Notes: generated by a model not told the origin, from the sequence alone. A DNA stretch of 64,000 bases from Arthrobacter sp. AL12 (GCF_029960645.1 NZ_JASBQY010000002.1:286659-350658), one strand, 5' to 3'; positions 20,662-30,684 are shown, numbered from the stretch's first letter. A program made the numbers and translations.

Positions 20662-22233
20662 CTACCGGGTGATCAGCGCCGGGTTGGCCTGCTGGCAGAC
20701 GACGTCACCGGCGGTCTGGTTGACGATGTCCGAGGGCAGTTGCACCGCTGAGTCCGCACCAGTGCCGCCCACCAGATCGCTGCCAAGGTAGACCTGGACG
20801 CCGGCGACACCGGCTGCCGGAAGCACCTGCGTCGCCGGAATGCCCAGCAGGGCGGCAACGTCGGCGGCCACAACCTCGTAGCCGGCACCGTAGTAGACGG
20901 CGGTCGCTGCGACCGGCCGGGCGGCCAGCTGCCCGAGCTGGGTGAAGCCGCCGGCGGTGAGGGCCTGGATAATCTCCTGGGGCCGGGCCGGAACGCCGGA
21001 CCCGTTCGCGACCGTGACGGGCTGCAGCGCCTTGTCGTACGCGGGGGCCGTCTCGCTGGGTGTCGGCTCGGCGCTGGCACTGGGATCCGGGGACGCGGAC
21101 GGGCTCGGCGGCGCCGTCGGGTCCGTGAGGTCAATGTCCTTGCGCATCGCCGCGAAGAGCTGGGAAGCAGCGGGCTCCGCGACCTGCAGGCGGTTCAGGT
21201 CGCTCACCGCGGGAACCGTCGGGACCGCCACGAAGGCGACCTTTCCGACGTCGATGTTCTTCAGCCGGTTCCCGACCGTCAGCAGCGTCGGGATGGAGGC
21301 GAGCCCCTCGTCGATAGTCAGGTTCCTGGTGACGACGTCGGCGATCTCCAGCATCCTGGCCGGGTTGGACATCGTGCCGTCATCCTTCATCTTCCGCGTC
21401 AGGGAGGACAGGAAGCCCTGCTGTGCCCTGATCCTGCCGAGGTCGCCGCCGTCGGCGAAAGCGTGCCGGGTGCGCAGGTACGCCAGTGCCTGCTCGCCCT
21501 GGACCGTGGAGGTTCCCTTCGGGAGCCGCAGCTTCGAGTCCGGGTCGTACACGGCGTCGCTGATGCAGACCTCCACACCGCCCACTGTGTTCGAGAGCTC
21601 CTTGACAGCGTTGAAGTCCGCCATCATAAAGTGGTCGATCTCCAGGCCCGTCAGTTTGTTGACCGTGTCCACCGCGCAGCCGATGCCGGCCTCCGACATG
21701 GCCTCGTTGATCATCACGTTCTTCTGCGCCGGGAATTCCTGCTTGGATTCCTGGTCGGTGCATTTCGGTTTGTCCACGAGCAGGTCGCGGGGGAAACTGA
21801 CCACGCTGACCCGCTTGTTGTCCGCCGAGATGTCCATCAGCATCATGACGTCGGAGTGCCCGAAACCGGTGGCGTCGTCGGACGTGCCGTAGTTTGAGTT
21901 CTTCCCGTCACGGGTGTCCGAGCCCAGGATGAGGATCTGCATCCGGTCCCGGGAATCGTCCAGGGCGCCCTCGGTCTTGTCGCTGCCGGCCCCGAGTGAC
22001 GCCTTGCTGATGTTGCCCTGCAGCCGGAGGACCCAGTAGGCGCCGAAGACGAGGACGCCAATCAGCAGGATGGAGAAAGCGGCGCTGCCGATCTTCAGCC
22101 AGGTCGGCATGCGGCGGATGCGTCCCAGGTGCCGTGCCGGGCCGACGGCGGGATCATCCGTGTGCCGGGCAGCAGAACCTGAACGGGCCGGGGATCCGGT
22201 TCCGTCTGCGCGGTCTTCACGGGGTCGAGACAC
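20662..22233 (-). CDS. LytR-CpsA-Psr (LCP) family protein with LytR_C domain
   Basis: 523 aa. LCP enzymes attach undecaprenyl-linked glycopolymers to peptidoglycan or, in Actinobacteria, arabinogalactan-type polymers. A cytoplasmic N-terminus is followed by one membrane helix (about 52-73, WLKIGSAAFSILLIGVLVFG). The LCP domain then shows DSRDRMQILILGSD, VSVVSFPRDLLVD, INEAMSEAGIGC and ALAYLRTRHAFADGGDLGRIRAQQ, with the conserved Arg and Asp residues. After a Pro/Ser linker there is a C-terminal LytR_C domain (VTVANGSGVPARPQEI). GTG at 22233 is chosen for AGGA six bases upstream. It is extracellular, membrane-anchored and a single gene. Confidence 0.9.
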   Translation of the reverse strand: MSRPREDRADGTGSPARSGSAARHTDDPAVGPARHLGRIRRMPTWLKIGSAAFSILLIGVLVFGAYWVLRLQGNISKASLGAGSDKTEGALDDSRDRMQILILGSDTRDGKNSNYGTSDDATGFGHSDVMMLMDISADNKRVSVVSFPRDLLVDKPKCTDQESKQEFPAQKNVMINEAMSEAGIGCAVDTVNKLTGLEIDHFMMADFNAVKELSNTVGGVEVCISDAVYDPDSKLRLPKGTSTVQGEQALAYLRTRHAFADGGDLGRIRAQQGFLSSLTRKMKDDGTMSNPARMLEIADVVTRNLTIDEGLASIPTLLTVGNRLKNIDVGKVAFVAVPTVPAVSDLNRLQVAEPAASQLFAAMRKDIDLTDPTAPPSPSASPDPSASAEPTPSETAPAYDKALQPVTVANGSGVPARPQEIIQALTAGGFTQLGQLAARPVAATAVYYGAGYEVVAADVAALLGIPATQVLPAAGVAGVQVYLGSDLVGGTGADSAVQLPSDIVNQTAGDVVCQQANPALITR

Positions 22234-22347
22234 AGTTAATCCTGCTTTCACGAAAGGGGTCAGCCCATTTTAGGGTCCGAAACTGGGAATTCCCCGATGC
22301 CGGGCTCCATGGGAGCGGCGCAGGCCCCGTCGGCGCCGGGGTGGCGC

Positions 22348-23307
22348 CTAGAAGCCGAGCTTGACGAGCTGCTTCGGATCCCGCTGCCAGTCCTTGGCGA
22401 CCTTCACGTGCAGGTCCAGGTAGATGCGCGCGCCAAGCAGCGCCTCGATCGCCTTGCGGGCGTTGGTGCCGACCTCACGGAGCCGGGCGCCGCCCTTGCC
22501 GATGATGATGGCCTTCTGCGAAGGACGTTCCACGTAAAGATTGACCCGCACGTCGAGGAACGGCTTGTCTTCAGGCCTGCCCTCCCGGGGAACAATCTCG
22601 TCGACGACGACGGCAAGGGAGTGCGGCAGTTCGTCGCGGACGCCCTCGAGGGCGGCCTCCCGGATGAGTTCGGCGATCATCACCGCTTCCGGCTCGTCTG
22701 TCAGGTGGCCGTCCGGGTAGAGCGGCGGCGAGGGCGGCATCAGGCCGATCAGCACGTCGGCAAGGGTCTTGACTTGGAAGCCGTCGGCGGCTGAGACCGG
22801 GACGATGTCCTTCCAGCCGTCCTCGCCGAGAACCTCTCGGCCCAGGGCGTCGACTGCGAGCAGCTGTTCGGTGAGGCCCTGGCGGTCCACCGTATCGGCC
22901 TTCGTCACGATGGCGATGACCGGTTTGTTCCCGATGGCGGCGAGCTGGGCGGCGATGAACTTGTCCCCCGGGCCGATCTTCTCGTTCGCCGGCAGGCAGA
23001 AGCCGATCGCGTCGACCTCGGCGAGGGTGTCGGCCACGAGTTCGTTCAGCCGCTTCCCCAGCAGGGTGCGCGGACGGTGCAGGCCCGGAGTGTCTACGAG
23101 GATCAGCTGCCCGTCGTCCCGGTGCACGATGCCGCGGATGGTGTGGCGCGTGGTCTGCGGTTTGGCCGAAGTGATCGCAACTTTCTGGCCGACCAGGGCG
23201 TTGGTGAGGGTCGACTTGCCCGTATTGGGCCGCCCGACCAGCACCGCGAAACCGGCTTGGTAGCCGCCGTGGGCTGCTTCGCCGTCGGACTTATTCTGCT
23301 TGCTCAC
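22348..23307 (-). CDS. era: GTPase Era
   Basis: 319 aa. Essential GTPase that binds 16S rRNA and assists 30S assembly. The G motifs are GRPNTGKST (G1), VDTPGLHRP (G3) and TKAD (G4). The C-terminal KH domain has IIIGKGGARLREVGTNARKAIE. The start is GTG at 23307, with AGGGAG six bases upstream. It overlaps the preceding CNNM gene by 17 bp and ends the phoH-ybeY-CNNM-era operon. Confidence 0.95.
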   Translation of the reverse strand: MSKQNKSDGEAAHGGYQAGFAVLVGRPNTGKSTLTNALVGQKVAITSAKPQTTRHTIRGIVHRDDGQLILVDTPGLHRPRTLLGKRLNELVADTLAEVDAIGFCLPANEKIGPGDKFIAAQLAAIGNKPVIAIVTKADTVDRQGLTEQLLAVDALGREVLGEDGWKDIVPVSAADGFQVKTLADVLIGLMPPSPPLYPDGHLTDEPEAVMIAELIREAALEGVRDELPHSLAVVVDEIVPREGRPEDKPFLDVRVNLYVERPSQKAIIIGKGGARLREVGTNARKAIEALLGARIYLDLHVKVAKDWQRDPKQLVKLGF

Positions 23308-24622
23308 GTGAGACTCCCTGTTGGATTGGTGCGGCCTCGTCGAGAAGGTCTTCAAGGTCAGTTTCTACTGCTGGTGCGGCCGCCGCAATGATGTGGCTGA
23401 CGCGGTTCCGCCGGCCCTCGAGCCGGTCGGCACGGAGGGACAGTCCGTGGACCTCGACGGTGCTGCCGACAATCGGCACCCGGCCGAGGGCCTTGGCGAG
23501 CAGGCCGCCCACGGTGTCCACTTCGTCGTCGTCGAGCTCGAGGTCGAAAAGCTCACCCAGGTCCTCGATGCTCATCCGGGCGCTGACCCGGTAGCTTCCG
23601 TCGCCGAGTTCCACCGCCTCCGCGCTCTCAGTGTCGTATTCGTCGACGATCTCACCGACAATTTCCTCGATGAGGTCCTCGAGGGTGACGAGCCCGGCCG
23701 TGCCGCCGTATTCGTCGATCACGATCGCGACGTGGGTCGATTCCTTCTGCAGTTCGCGCAGCAGGTCACTCACCGGTTTGGAGTCCGGCACGTAGCGCAC
23801 CTCGCGGGCGAGCTCGTCAACAACCGGCGGCTCCCCACCGGGGCCGAGGTTGTGGATGACCGCGGCCACATCCTTGAGGTACACGATGCCCAGGACCTGG
23901 TCGGTGTTCTCGCCGATGACGGGGATCCGGGAATAGCCCGAGCGCAGGAACAGCGACATGGCCCGGTGCAGGCTGGACCCGGAGTCGATGCAAAGGATGT
24001 CGGTGCGGGGCACCATGACGGAACGGACCAGGGTGTCCCCGAAATCGAACACCGACTGGATCATTTCGGCCTCGTTGTCCTCGATCACGTCAGATTCCGT
24101 GGCCCGGTCCACAAGCTCACGGAATTCCTCCTCGCTGAAGAACGCCTCGTTGTCCGCGGGCGCCCCGGGGGCCACCGCGCTGCCCAGTGTGACGAGCCAG
24201 CCCGGAATCGGACCCAGCACCCAGCAGAGCCAGCGGATCGGCGGGGCGCTGAAGCGGACCAGGCCGGCCGAGTGCACCCGGCCGAGCTGCCGGGGGGACA
24301 CCCCGACGATCACGAAGCCCAGCAGGGCCATCACGCCGGTGGCGATCAGCCCGGAAATCCAGACGTTGTCGAGCAGGCTGTTCAGCAGCACCGTCACGGC
24401 CACGGCGGAGGCCATATCGAACCAGATGCGCCAGAACCGCAGGGCCCGCATGTGCGCCACGGGCTGGGCCATGATGTGCTTGAGCGCGTTGCCGCGGCTG
24501 TGCAGGATCGCGGCCTCGGCGTCGTGCCGGGAAAGGTAGTTAAAGGCAGATTCGGCTGCGGTCAGGAACGCGGCAAAGCTCAGGAACACCAGCGCCATGC
24601 CGGCAACGATCAGTGGCGTCAC
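23291..24622 (-). CDS. CNNM/HlyC-CorC family membrane protein with CBS domains
   Basis: 443 aa. Putative divalent cation (Mg2+) transport protein. The DUF21/CNNM transmembrane domain (about 1-150) starts with the helix [25 protein letters not shown]. Two CBS domains follow ([35 protein letters not shown] and the next around 270-325, including [29 protein letters not shown]), then a CorC/HlyC domain at the C-terminus. Annotated in many genomes as hemolysin family protein, a misleading name. The GTG start overlaps the ybeY stop (GTGA). It is conserved in this operon throughout Actinobacteria. Confidence 0.9.
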   Translation of the reverse strand: MTPLIVAGMALVFLSFAAFLTAAESAFNYLSRHDAEAAILHSRGNALKHIMAQPVAHMRALRFWRIWFDMASAVAVTVLLNSLLDNVWISGLIATGVMALLGFVIVGVSPRQLGRVHSAGLVRFSAPPIRWLCWVLGPIPGWLVTLGSAVAPGAPADNEAFFSEEEFRELVDRATESDVIEDNEAEMIQSVFDFGDTLVRSVMVPRTDILCIDSGSSLHRAMSLFLRSGYSRIPVIGENTDQVLGIVYLKDVAAVIHNLGPGGEPPVVDELAREVRYVPDSKPVSDLLRELQKESTHVAIVIDEYGGTAGLVTLEDLIEEIVGEIVDEYDTESAEAVELGDGSYRVSARMSIEDLGELFDLELDDDEVDTVGGLLAKALGRVPIVGSTVEVHGLSLRADRLEGRRNRVSHIIAAAAPAVETDLEDLLDEAAPIQQGVSREQAE

Positions 24623-25092
24623 TGAATCGTCTCGGAGGGGGCATCTTTACCGGTGAAGGCGGAGAGCAGTTCGCGCTGGAGGTCGAACATCTCCTCCTTC
24701 TCCTCCGGCTCCGCGTGGTCGAAGCCGAGCAGGTGCAGGATGCCGTGGGTCGTGAGCAGCAGCATCTCGTCCTGGGTGGAGTGGCCTGCGTTCATCGCCT
24801 GGACCTCCGCGACCTGCGGGCAGATGGCGATGTCACCGAGCATGCCCTGCGGCGTGGGCTTGTCCGGGGTGCCCGGCGTCAGCTCGTCCATGGGCACGGA
24901 GAGCACATCCGTGGAGCCCGGCTCGTCCATCAGCTCGATGTGCAGCTTCTCCATGGCCGGCTCGTCCACCAGGAGGATGGACAGTTCAGCCTGCGGGTGG
25001 ATGAAGAGCCGTTCGAAAACGAACCTGGACAGCTGGACCAGCTCGGCCTCATCGACGGTGATGCCGGATTCGTTGTTGACCTCAATGCTCAC
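24619..25092 (-). CDS. ybeY: endoribonuclease YbeY (rRNA maturation factor)
   Basis: 157 aa. Metal-dependent RNase for 16S rRNA 3' maturation and 70S quality control. The zinc-binding motif HGILHLLGFDH is intact near residue 115, and DEPGSTDVLSVPM matches the conserved substrate cleft. The start is GTG, overlapping the phoH stop as GTGA. Its place between phoH and the CNNM gene is canonical. Confidence 0.95.
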   Translation of the reverse strand: MSIEVNNESGITVDEAELVQLSRFVFERLFIHPQAELSILLVDEPAMEKLHIELMDEPGSTDVLSVPMDELTPGTPDKPTPQGMLGDIAICPQVAEVQAMNAGHSTQDEMLLLTTHGILHLLGFDHAEPEEKEEMFDLQRELLSAFTGKDAPSETIQ

Positions 25093-26177
25093 GCGCGTTC
25101 CCCCCGCTTGTCCCGGGCCACGGAATGCTTGACCCGGTTCCGCTGGATCTCGTCCCAGACACTGTAGGCGTTGACGATGTCGCCCACCAAGCGGTGCCGG
25201 ACGACGTCGGAGGCGTCCAGGACGGTGAAGTTGACGTCGTCGATGCCCTGCAGGATGTCCTCCACGATGCGGAGGCCGGAGCGGGTCCCGAAGGGCAGGT
25301 CAACCTGCGTGACGTCACCGGTGATGACCATTTTGGAGCCGAAGCCCAGCCGGGTGAGGAACATCTTCATCTGCTCCGGGGTGGTGTTCTGCGCCTCGTC
25401 CAGGATGATGAAGGCGTCGTTGAGCGTGCGCCCCCGCATGTAGGCCAGCGGGGCGACCTCGATGGTGCCGGCCGCGATCAGCCGCGGGATGGATTCGGGG
25501 TCCATCATTTCGTGCAGGGCGTCGTAGAGCGGGCGAAGGTAGGGATCGATCTTGTCGCTGAGCGTGCCGGGAAGGAATCCCAGCCGCTCCCCCGCCTCCA
25601 CGGCGGGACGGGTCAGGATGATCCGGGTGACTTCCTTTTGCTGCAGTGCCTGAACGGCCTTGGCCATCGCCAGGTACGTCTTGCCGGTACCGGCCGGGCC
25701 GATTCCGAAGATCACCGTGTTGTCGTCAATCGCGTCCACGTAGTTCTTCTGGTTCAGCGTCTTCGGCCGGATCGTCTTGCCGCGGCTCGAGAGGATGTTG
25801 TGCGTGAGCACCTCGACCGGGTTCTGCAGGGACTGGCTCCGGAGCATCGACACGAGCTGCTGCAGGACCGAGGGGGTGACGACGGTGCCCCGGGCGACGA
25901 GACCCCGGACCTCGTTGAGCAGGCGCATGATCCGCGGCACGTCGGCGGCCGGCCCGCTGATGGCGAGTTCGTTGCCGCGGACATGGAAGTCGACGGCCGG
26001 GAACTGGGCCTCAATGAAGCGCAGGGCTTCGTCATGACTGCCAAGGGACTGGACCATCTGATCGGAGTTGTCGAACAGGACCACCTCCGTCCGCAGCCCT
26101 GGTAGGGAGTGGGGAAATTCACCTGCGGCGCGCTCTCCGGCGCTGATCCGGGCCTTGCCGTTCGCTGCTTCAGTCAT
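25089..26177 (-). CDS. phoH: PhoH-like ATPase
   Basis: 362 aa. Predicted RNA-associated ATPase of the PhoH family. An N-terminal KH-like portion (about 25-110) precedes the ATPase domain, with Walker A GPAGTGKTYLAMAKAVQAL and Walker B/sensor FIILDEAQNTTPEQMKMFLTRLGFGSKMVITGD. The ATG at 26177 opens the phoH-ybeY-CNNM-era operon. Likely tied to rRNA or ribosome metabolism through its coupling to ybeY and era. Despite the name there is no sequence evidence of phosphate control here. Confidence 0.93.
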   Translation of the reverse strand: MTEAANGKARISAGERAAGEFPHSLPGLRTEVVLFDNSDQMVQSLGSHDEALRFIEAQFPAVDFHVRGNELAISGPAADVPRIMRLLNEVRGLVARGTVVTPSVLQQLVSMLRSQSLQNPVEVLTHNILSSRGKTIRPKTLNQKNYVDAIDDNTVIFGIGPAGTGKTYLAMAKAVQALQQKEVTRIILTRPAVEAGERLGFLPGTLSDKIDPYLRPLYDALHEMMDPESIPRLIAAGTIEVAPLAYMRGRTLNDAFIILDEAQNTTPEQMKMFLTRLGFGSKMVITGDVTQVDLPFGTRSGLRIVEDILQGIDDVNFTVLDASDVVRHRLVGDIVNAYSVWDEIQRNRVKHSVARDKRGERA

Positions 26178-26607
26178 GGTGTTGGCCCGCGGGCCTCTGG
26201 TCCCCTCCAGTTGGAAATGGTCTGTGCTGACCCGGCCCCGACGGCGCTTGATTTGCCTTCTGGTTCCGGGTGTCAGCGGGTCCTTTTATCTTACGCCAGA
26301 GCGGGGCTTCGCACCGCGCCGGGCGCGGCGGCCTGTCGGTCCGCCGCACGGCGTCATCCGCCGGCTTTCGCGCATTTAGGTATCAAGTTCGTATCGGCCT
26401 CATATCGTTCCCGTTGCATTTCCCGCCGGCCGGCCGAATCCAGGCGTTCGCCCCCGACCCGTGTGCCATGCTGGAAACCTTCCTCCGTCGCGGTTTTGAG
26501 CCGGGCTGGGGGTGGTTGAACTCTAAGAATCCGAGCAGTGGAAGGCAACGGCCATCAGGGATCGCGGGACCGGGCAAACAGCGGCAGGCAGGCGGATACG
26601 TCCGGGC
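26178..26607. other. divergent intergenic region between phoH and the GerMN lipoprotein
   Basis: About 430 bp without a recognisable gene. It must contain the phoH operon promoter; TAAGAT on the minus strand at 26288-26293 fits a TANNNT -10 box, about 110 bp from the phoH start. The right end includes in-frame codons upstream of the lipoprotein ATG. Open frames here look like chance frames in GC-rich DNA. Confidence 0.4.
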
Positions 26608-27507
26608 ATGCCGCTGCTGGCGCTGCCCGCAGCGCTGGCCCTGGCCCTCACCGGCTGCGTGGCCACATCCCAGACCGGCATCACGGATTCCAGTACCCCC
26701 TCGCAGGTCCTTTCTGCCCAGGCGTCGGCGCCGGCCACGAGCGCACCGCTGGAAACCACGCAGGCGTCCAACAAGGCGCCGGTGTACTGGATCGGCCGGA
26801 GCAACGACAGCATGTTCCTCTACCGGGAGTTCCGTGACGTTCCGGAACAGGACAATCCGGTCACGCGGGCGCTTCGGGTCATGATGTCCGAGAAGCCGCT
26901 CGATCCGGACTTCTTCACCCCGTGGCAGGACCCCAAGAAACTGGCAAGCTCCATTTCGGGCAAGAATGTCATCACGGTCGACATGTCCGCGGACGCCTTC
27001 AACAGCAATGTGGACCCGGCCATGGCCGAGCGCGCGGTCCAGCAGCTCGTCTATACCGCGACGGCAGCCGCGGCCAGCGCGGGGCTAATCGATGCCGGCC
27101 AGCAGATCCAGGTGGTGGTGCTCGTGGACGGCCATACCGACTACGTCGCCTTCAACCACGTCCGGCTTGGCTCTCCGACGGCCCGCAGCGTCGGCATGGT
27201 CGCCCCGGTATGGATCATCGATCCCCAGGAGGGGACCTCCGTGGAGGACGGTGCCGTCAAGATCTCCGGCCGAAGCACCACTCCGGGCGGCAAACTTCGG
27301 TGGGAAATCCTGCGCATCGAAGGCAGCGTCGAGACCCGGTACCTGGACGGGACCGTCACGGCCTCGGCTGAGGCCGGCCAGTCGGGAGCCTTCGGCCTGT
27401 CGGTCAGCCTGGGGCCGGGCAACTATGAGGTCCGGGTGGCGCAGCTCGAAGAGGGGAACCCGGCCGAGGATCTGAACGTCGACACCCGCGGGTTCACGGT
27501 CAAATAG
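26608..27507 (+). CDS. GerMN domain lipoprotein with Gmad2 domain
   Basis: 299 aa. Predicted cell-surface lipoprotein of unknown role. The lipobox ALTGC puts the lipidated cysteine at residue 17. A GerMN domain (about 60-190, with VYWIGRSNDSMFLYREFRDVPEQDNPVTRALRVMM) is followed by a C-terminal Gmad2 immunoglobulin-like domain (about 195-298, with VWIIDPQEGTSVEDGAVKISGRS). From the ATG the signal peptide has no positive charge, but the in-frame codons just upstream encode RRIR. The true N-terminus may be longer, from a non-standard start such as ATC at 26554, which has GGAAGG eight bases before it. It converges on rsmE. Confidence 0.82.
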   Translation: MPLLALPAALALALTGCVATSQTGITDSSTPSQVLSAQASAPATSAPLETTQASNKAPVYWIGRSNDSMFLYREFRDVPEQDNPVTRALRVMMSEKPLDPDFFTPWQDPKKLASSISGKNVITVDMSADAFNSNVDPAMAERAVQQLVYTATAAAASAGLIDAGQQIQVVVLVDGHTDYVAFNHVRLGSPTARSVGMVAPVWIIDPQEGTSVEDGAVKISGRSTTPGGKLRWEILRIEGSVETRYLDGTVTASAEAGQSGAFGLSVSLGPGNYEVRVAQLEEGNPAEDLNVDTRGFTVK

Positions 27508-27621
27508 CGGACCCCGCCGGATTTCCGGATCGGCTGCTCCGTAGCGGCCCTTTTGAACCCTCAAAACGGCGCTTATGGAGCAGTCGATCGCTTCCTTTAT
27601 GCGCGGACGGACTGCGGGACG

Positions 27622-28431
27622 CTACCAGCGGCCGAGGACGTCGCTGGCCAGGACCGTGGCGGCGGGACCGGCCGTGGACGAGCGCAGCACATGGTGCCCC
27701 AGCAGGGCCGTCACCGCGCCGGCGTCGCAGAGCCTGGTCACCTCCCTCGGGCTGATGCCGCCCTCAGGTCCGACGATCAGGAGCACCTCGCGGCCGCCGT
27801 CTGACCAGCCGGCCGCAGCGCCGTCGGCGGCCGCCCGGTCAGCTGCCGAGCCGGCGTCCTGCCAGGCCTCCAGCACCTGCCGCAGCGGACGGACGGCGTC
27901 CTCGTGCAGGATGACGGCCAGGTCGGCCGCCGCCACTGCTGCCTGCAGCCCGGCGCCGTCGACGGCGGGGCGGACCGGGGGAATCCAGGCGCGGCGTGCC
28001 TGCTTTGCCGCCGCCGTGACAACCGACTGCCACTTGGCGTGGGCTTTCGCCGCGCGTTCGGCCTTCCAGCGGACGATCGACCGTTCCGCCTGCCAGGGGA
28101 CGACGGCGTCGATCCCCAGCTCGGTAGCGGTTTCGGCAGCGAGTTCGTCCCGGTCGCCCTTCGCGAGGGCCTGGACCAGCACGAGCCGCACCGCAGGCCG
28201 GGGCTCCTCGGCGAGTCGGGAACACTCCACGGACAGTTCGCCGGGCGCGACGGCGGCCACGGTGCCGGTGAGGCGTTTTCCGGCGCCGTCGGCGATGTCC
28301 ACGCTCTCCCCCACACCAAGCCGCTTCACCGTGACCGCATGGCGGGCCTCTGGACCGTCAAGGACGAAGACGGAACCGGGGGCCAGCCCGTCCAGGGTGC
28401 CGGGGGCAGTGAAGAAGACCGGGTTGCTCAC
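27622..28431 (-). CDS. rsmE: 16S rRNA (uracil(1498)-N(3))-methyltransferase
   Basis: 269 aa. SPOUT-class enzyme methylating U1498 of 16S rRNA with S-adenosylmethionine. An N-terminal PUA-like domain (GPEARHAVTVKRLGVGESVDIADG) precedes the knotted domain with QALAKGDRDELAAETATELGIDAVVPW, the SAM motif LLIVGPEGGISPREV and the knot LLGHHVLRSSTAGPAA. The start is GTG, 2 bp after dnaJ. Cotranscription with hrcA-dnaJ is the usual actinobacterial arrangement. Confidence 0.93.
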   Translation of the reverse strand: MSNPVFFTAPGTLDGLAPGSVFVLDGPEARHAVTVKRLGVGESVDIADGAGKRLTGTVAAVAPGELSVECSRLAEEPRPAVRLVLVQALAKGDRDELAAETATELGIDAVVPWQAERSIVRWKAERAAKAHAKWQSVVTAAAKQARRAWIPPVRPAVDGAGLQAAVAAADLAVILHEDAVRPLRQVLEAWQDAGSAADRAAADGAAAGWSDGGREVLLIVGPEGGISPREVTRLCDAGAVTALLGHHVLRSSTAGPAATVLASDVLGRW

Positions 28432-28433
28432 GG

Positions 28434-29561
28434 CTACAGGTTACCGAACCGGTCCCGAATCTTAGAGAAGACCCCGCCGCTCACGGCGAGCTTTCCTTCG
28501 CTGAACTGTTCCCCGCGCAGCTTGGCGAGCTGGCGGAGCAGATCCTCCTGGGCGGCGTCGAGCTTGGCGGGGGTGTCCACCTGGAGGTGGACCTTGAGGT
28601 CGCCACGGCCGTAGCCGCGCAGGTGGGTAACGCCGAGCCCGCGGAGCGTAATGACCTCGCCGGACTGGGTGCCGGCCTTGACGTCGATCTCCTGCCGGCC
28701 GTCGAAGGTCTCGAGGGTCAGCTCGGTGCCCAGCGCGGCGGCCGTCATGGGGATGTTGAGGCTCGCGTGCAGGTCGTCGCCGTCGCGAACGTACGTGGCG
28801 TCGTTGTTGACCCGGATCTCAACGTACAGGTCGCCCGCGGGGCCGCCGGCAGGTCCGGCCTCGCCCTGCCCGGAGAGCTGGATGCGGGTGCCGGTGGCCA
28901 CACCGGCGGGAACCTTGACCGTCAGGGAACGCCGGCTGCGGATCCGTCCCTGGCCGGCACATTCGTTGCAGGGGTCCTTGATCACGGTGCCGAAGCCCTC
29001 GCAGGAGCCGCAGGGGGCCGTGGTCATGACCTGGCCGAGGATAGAACGCACGGCGCGCTGGACCTGGCCGCTGCCGCCGCAGATGTCGCAGCGCACGGGG
29101 TGGCTGCCTGCACGACAGCACGAGCCATCGCAGGTGGGGCAGGTGACGGCCGTGTCCACTTCGATTTTCTTGTTGACGCCGAACACGGCGTCGCGGAGGT
29201 CGATCCGGACGCTGATCAGCGCGTCCTGGCCGCGACGGACCCGGGAGGCCGGCCCGGCCTGGCCGCCGGCGCCGAAGAAGGTCTCGAAAATGTCCTGGAA
29301 CGCGAAGCCCTGGCCGGCGTAGCTGCCGCCGCCGAAGCCGTTGTCGGTGCCGTTCTCGTTGCCGGTGGTGTCGTAGATCCGGCGTTTCTGCGGGTCAGAC
29401 AGCACCTCATAGGCGTGGGTGACGGCCTTGAAGCGGTCCGAGGCGTCGTCCCCCGGGTTCACGTCCGGGTGGAGGGTCCGCGCGAGTTTGCGGTAGGCCT
29501 TCTTGATCTCTTCTCCGGTAGCTTCACGGGAGACTCCCAAAACGTCGTAATGGCTGCTCAA
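28434..29561 (-). CDS. dnaJ: chaperone DnaJ (DnaJ2 type)
   Basis: 375 aa. Hsp40 cochaperone stimulating DnaK. The J domain (about 1-70) has the HPD motif in KLARTLHPDVNPGDD. A Gly/Phe-rich segment follows. The zinc region has CPTCDGSCC, CDICGGSG, CGSCEGFG and CNECAGQG; the first repeat has Cys in place of the second Gly, as is common in the DnaJ2 group. C-terminal substrate domains close the protein. The start is TTG at 29561, with GGAAGAG upstream; the longer frame upstream is not family-like. It lies 109 bp after hrcA and 2 bp before rsmE, within the CIRCE-controlled transcript. Confidence 0.93.
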   Translation of the reverse strand: MSSHYDVLGVSREATGEEIKKAYRKLARTLHPDVNPGDDASDRFKAVTHAYEVLSDPQKRRIYDTTGNENGTDNGFGGGSYAGQGFAFQDIFETFFGAGGQAGPASRVRRGQDALISVRIDLRDAVFGVNKKIEVDTAVTCPTCDGSCCRAGSHPVRCDICGGSGQVQRAVRSILGQVMTTAPCGSCEGFGTVIKDPCNECAGQGRIRSRRSLTVKVPAGVATGTRIQLSGQGEAGPAGGPAGDLYVEIRVNNDATYVRDGDDLHASLNIPMTAAALGTELTLETFDGRQEIDVKAGTQSGEVITLRGLGVTHLRGYGRGDLKVHLQVDTPAKLDAAQEDLLRQLAKLRGEQFSEGKLAVSGGVFSKIRDRFGNL

Positions 29562-29670
29562 AATGTGTATCTCTTCCTTTTTATACTGCCGGTGGGGCAC
29601 TGCCTGTTAGGGGCAAGAAGTCTGGTGCCGGCCCGTCGGGCCGTCAGGCCAGCCGGGTCTGCGCGGTTCG

Positions 29671-30684
29671 TCAGGGGCCGAGAATCCGAGAAAGGTAGCG
29701 GGCCACGGCCCGGACGGCGGCCATGGTGGTCGGATAGTCCATCCGGGTGGGGCCCAGCACGCCGACTTTCGCCGTCGCGTCCGGGCCGTAGCCGGTTGCC
29801 ACCACGGAGGCCTCGGCGAGTCCGTCATACGGGTTTTCCCGGCCGATGCTGACCGTCACCCCCCGCGGGTCCTCGGCCATGTCGCTCAGCAGGCGGAGCA
29901 TGACCACCTGCTCCTCGAGGGCTTCCAGCACCGGGCCGATGCTGAGCGGGAAGTCGACGTTGGAGCGGGCCAGGTTGGCGGTTCCGGCCATGACCATCCG
30001 CTCCTCGCGGCTGCTGGTGGCCAGAGCCTCCAGGCCACGCGCCAGCGCCTGCGCGGGGCCGCGACGGGCGGGAGGGCAGCCGGCAATGACGGACTGCAGT
30101 GTCTGCGGCAGCAGGTTCAGCGGCGTGCCCGAGAGGCTGCCGAGGAACCGGGTGCGCAGCTCGGACAGGACCTCGTCGGAAAGCTCCTGCCCCGCATCGA
30201 TAACCCGCTGTTCCACCTTGCCGGTGTCTGCGATCAGCACTGCGAGCACCTTGCGGGGAGCCAGCAGGACGAATTCGATGTGCCGCACCTTGGCGCGGCT
30301 GAGGTGGGGGTACTGCACGACGGCGACCTGGTTGGTCAGCTGCGAGAGCAGCCGCACGGTCCGGTCGAGGACGTCGTCGAGGTCGTCGGAGCCCTCCAGG
30401 AGTGCCTGGATGGCGCGGCGCTCGGCCGGTGAGAGCGGCTTGACCGCCGAAATCTGGTCCACGAAGAGCCGGTAGCCCTTGTCCGTGGGGATGCGCCCGG
30501 CGCTCGTGTGCGGTGCCGTAATCAGGCCCTCATCTTCCAGGGCCGCCATGTCATTGCGGATCGTGGCGCTGGACACCCCGAGGTGGTGCCGTTCGACGAG
30601 GGCTTTCGAGCCGACGGGTTCACGCGAATGGACGTAGTCCTCCACGATGGCGCGCAGCACTTCGAGCTTGCGTGGTTCGCTCAC
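29671..30684 (-). CDS. hrcA: heat-inducible transcription repressor HrcA
   Basis: 337 aa. Represses class I heat-shock genes by binding CIRCE. The N-terminal winged helix ([50 protein letters not shown]) is followed by [20 protein letters not shown] and the GAF-like and dimerisation regions. The start is GTG at 30684, with GGAGG six bases upstream. A CIRCE element lies 87 bp upstream, so the gene should repress itself together with dnaJ2 and rsmE. Confidence 0.95.
   Translation of the reverse strand: MSEPRKLEVLRAIVEDYVHSREPVGSKALVERHHLGVSSATIRNDMAALEDEGLITAPHTSAGRIPTDKGYRLFVDQISAVKPLSPAERRAIQALLEGSDDLDDVLDRTVRLLSQLTNQVAVVQYPHLSRAKVRHIEFVLLAPRKVLAVLIADTGKVEQRVIDAGQELSDEVLSELRTRFLGSLSGTPLNLLPQTLQSVIAGCPPARRGPAQALARGLEALATSSREERMVMAGTANLARSNVDFPLSIGPVLEALEEQVVMLRLLSDMAEDPRGVTVSIGRENPYDGLAEASVVATGYGPDATAKVGVLGPTRMDYPTTMAAVRAVARYLSRILGP

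Noticed and set aside
22332..22348. GGCGCC hairpin at the end of era as a terminator
   Set aside because: Only a 6-bp stem overlapping the stop codon and no T tract; such palindromes are common at this GC content.
27551..27566. TTTTGA/TCAAAA hairpin between the GerMN gene and rsmE as a terminator
   Set aside because: Weak AT-only stem without a GC core; kept out for lack of support.
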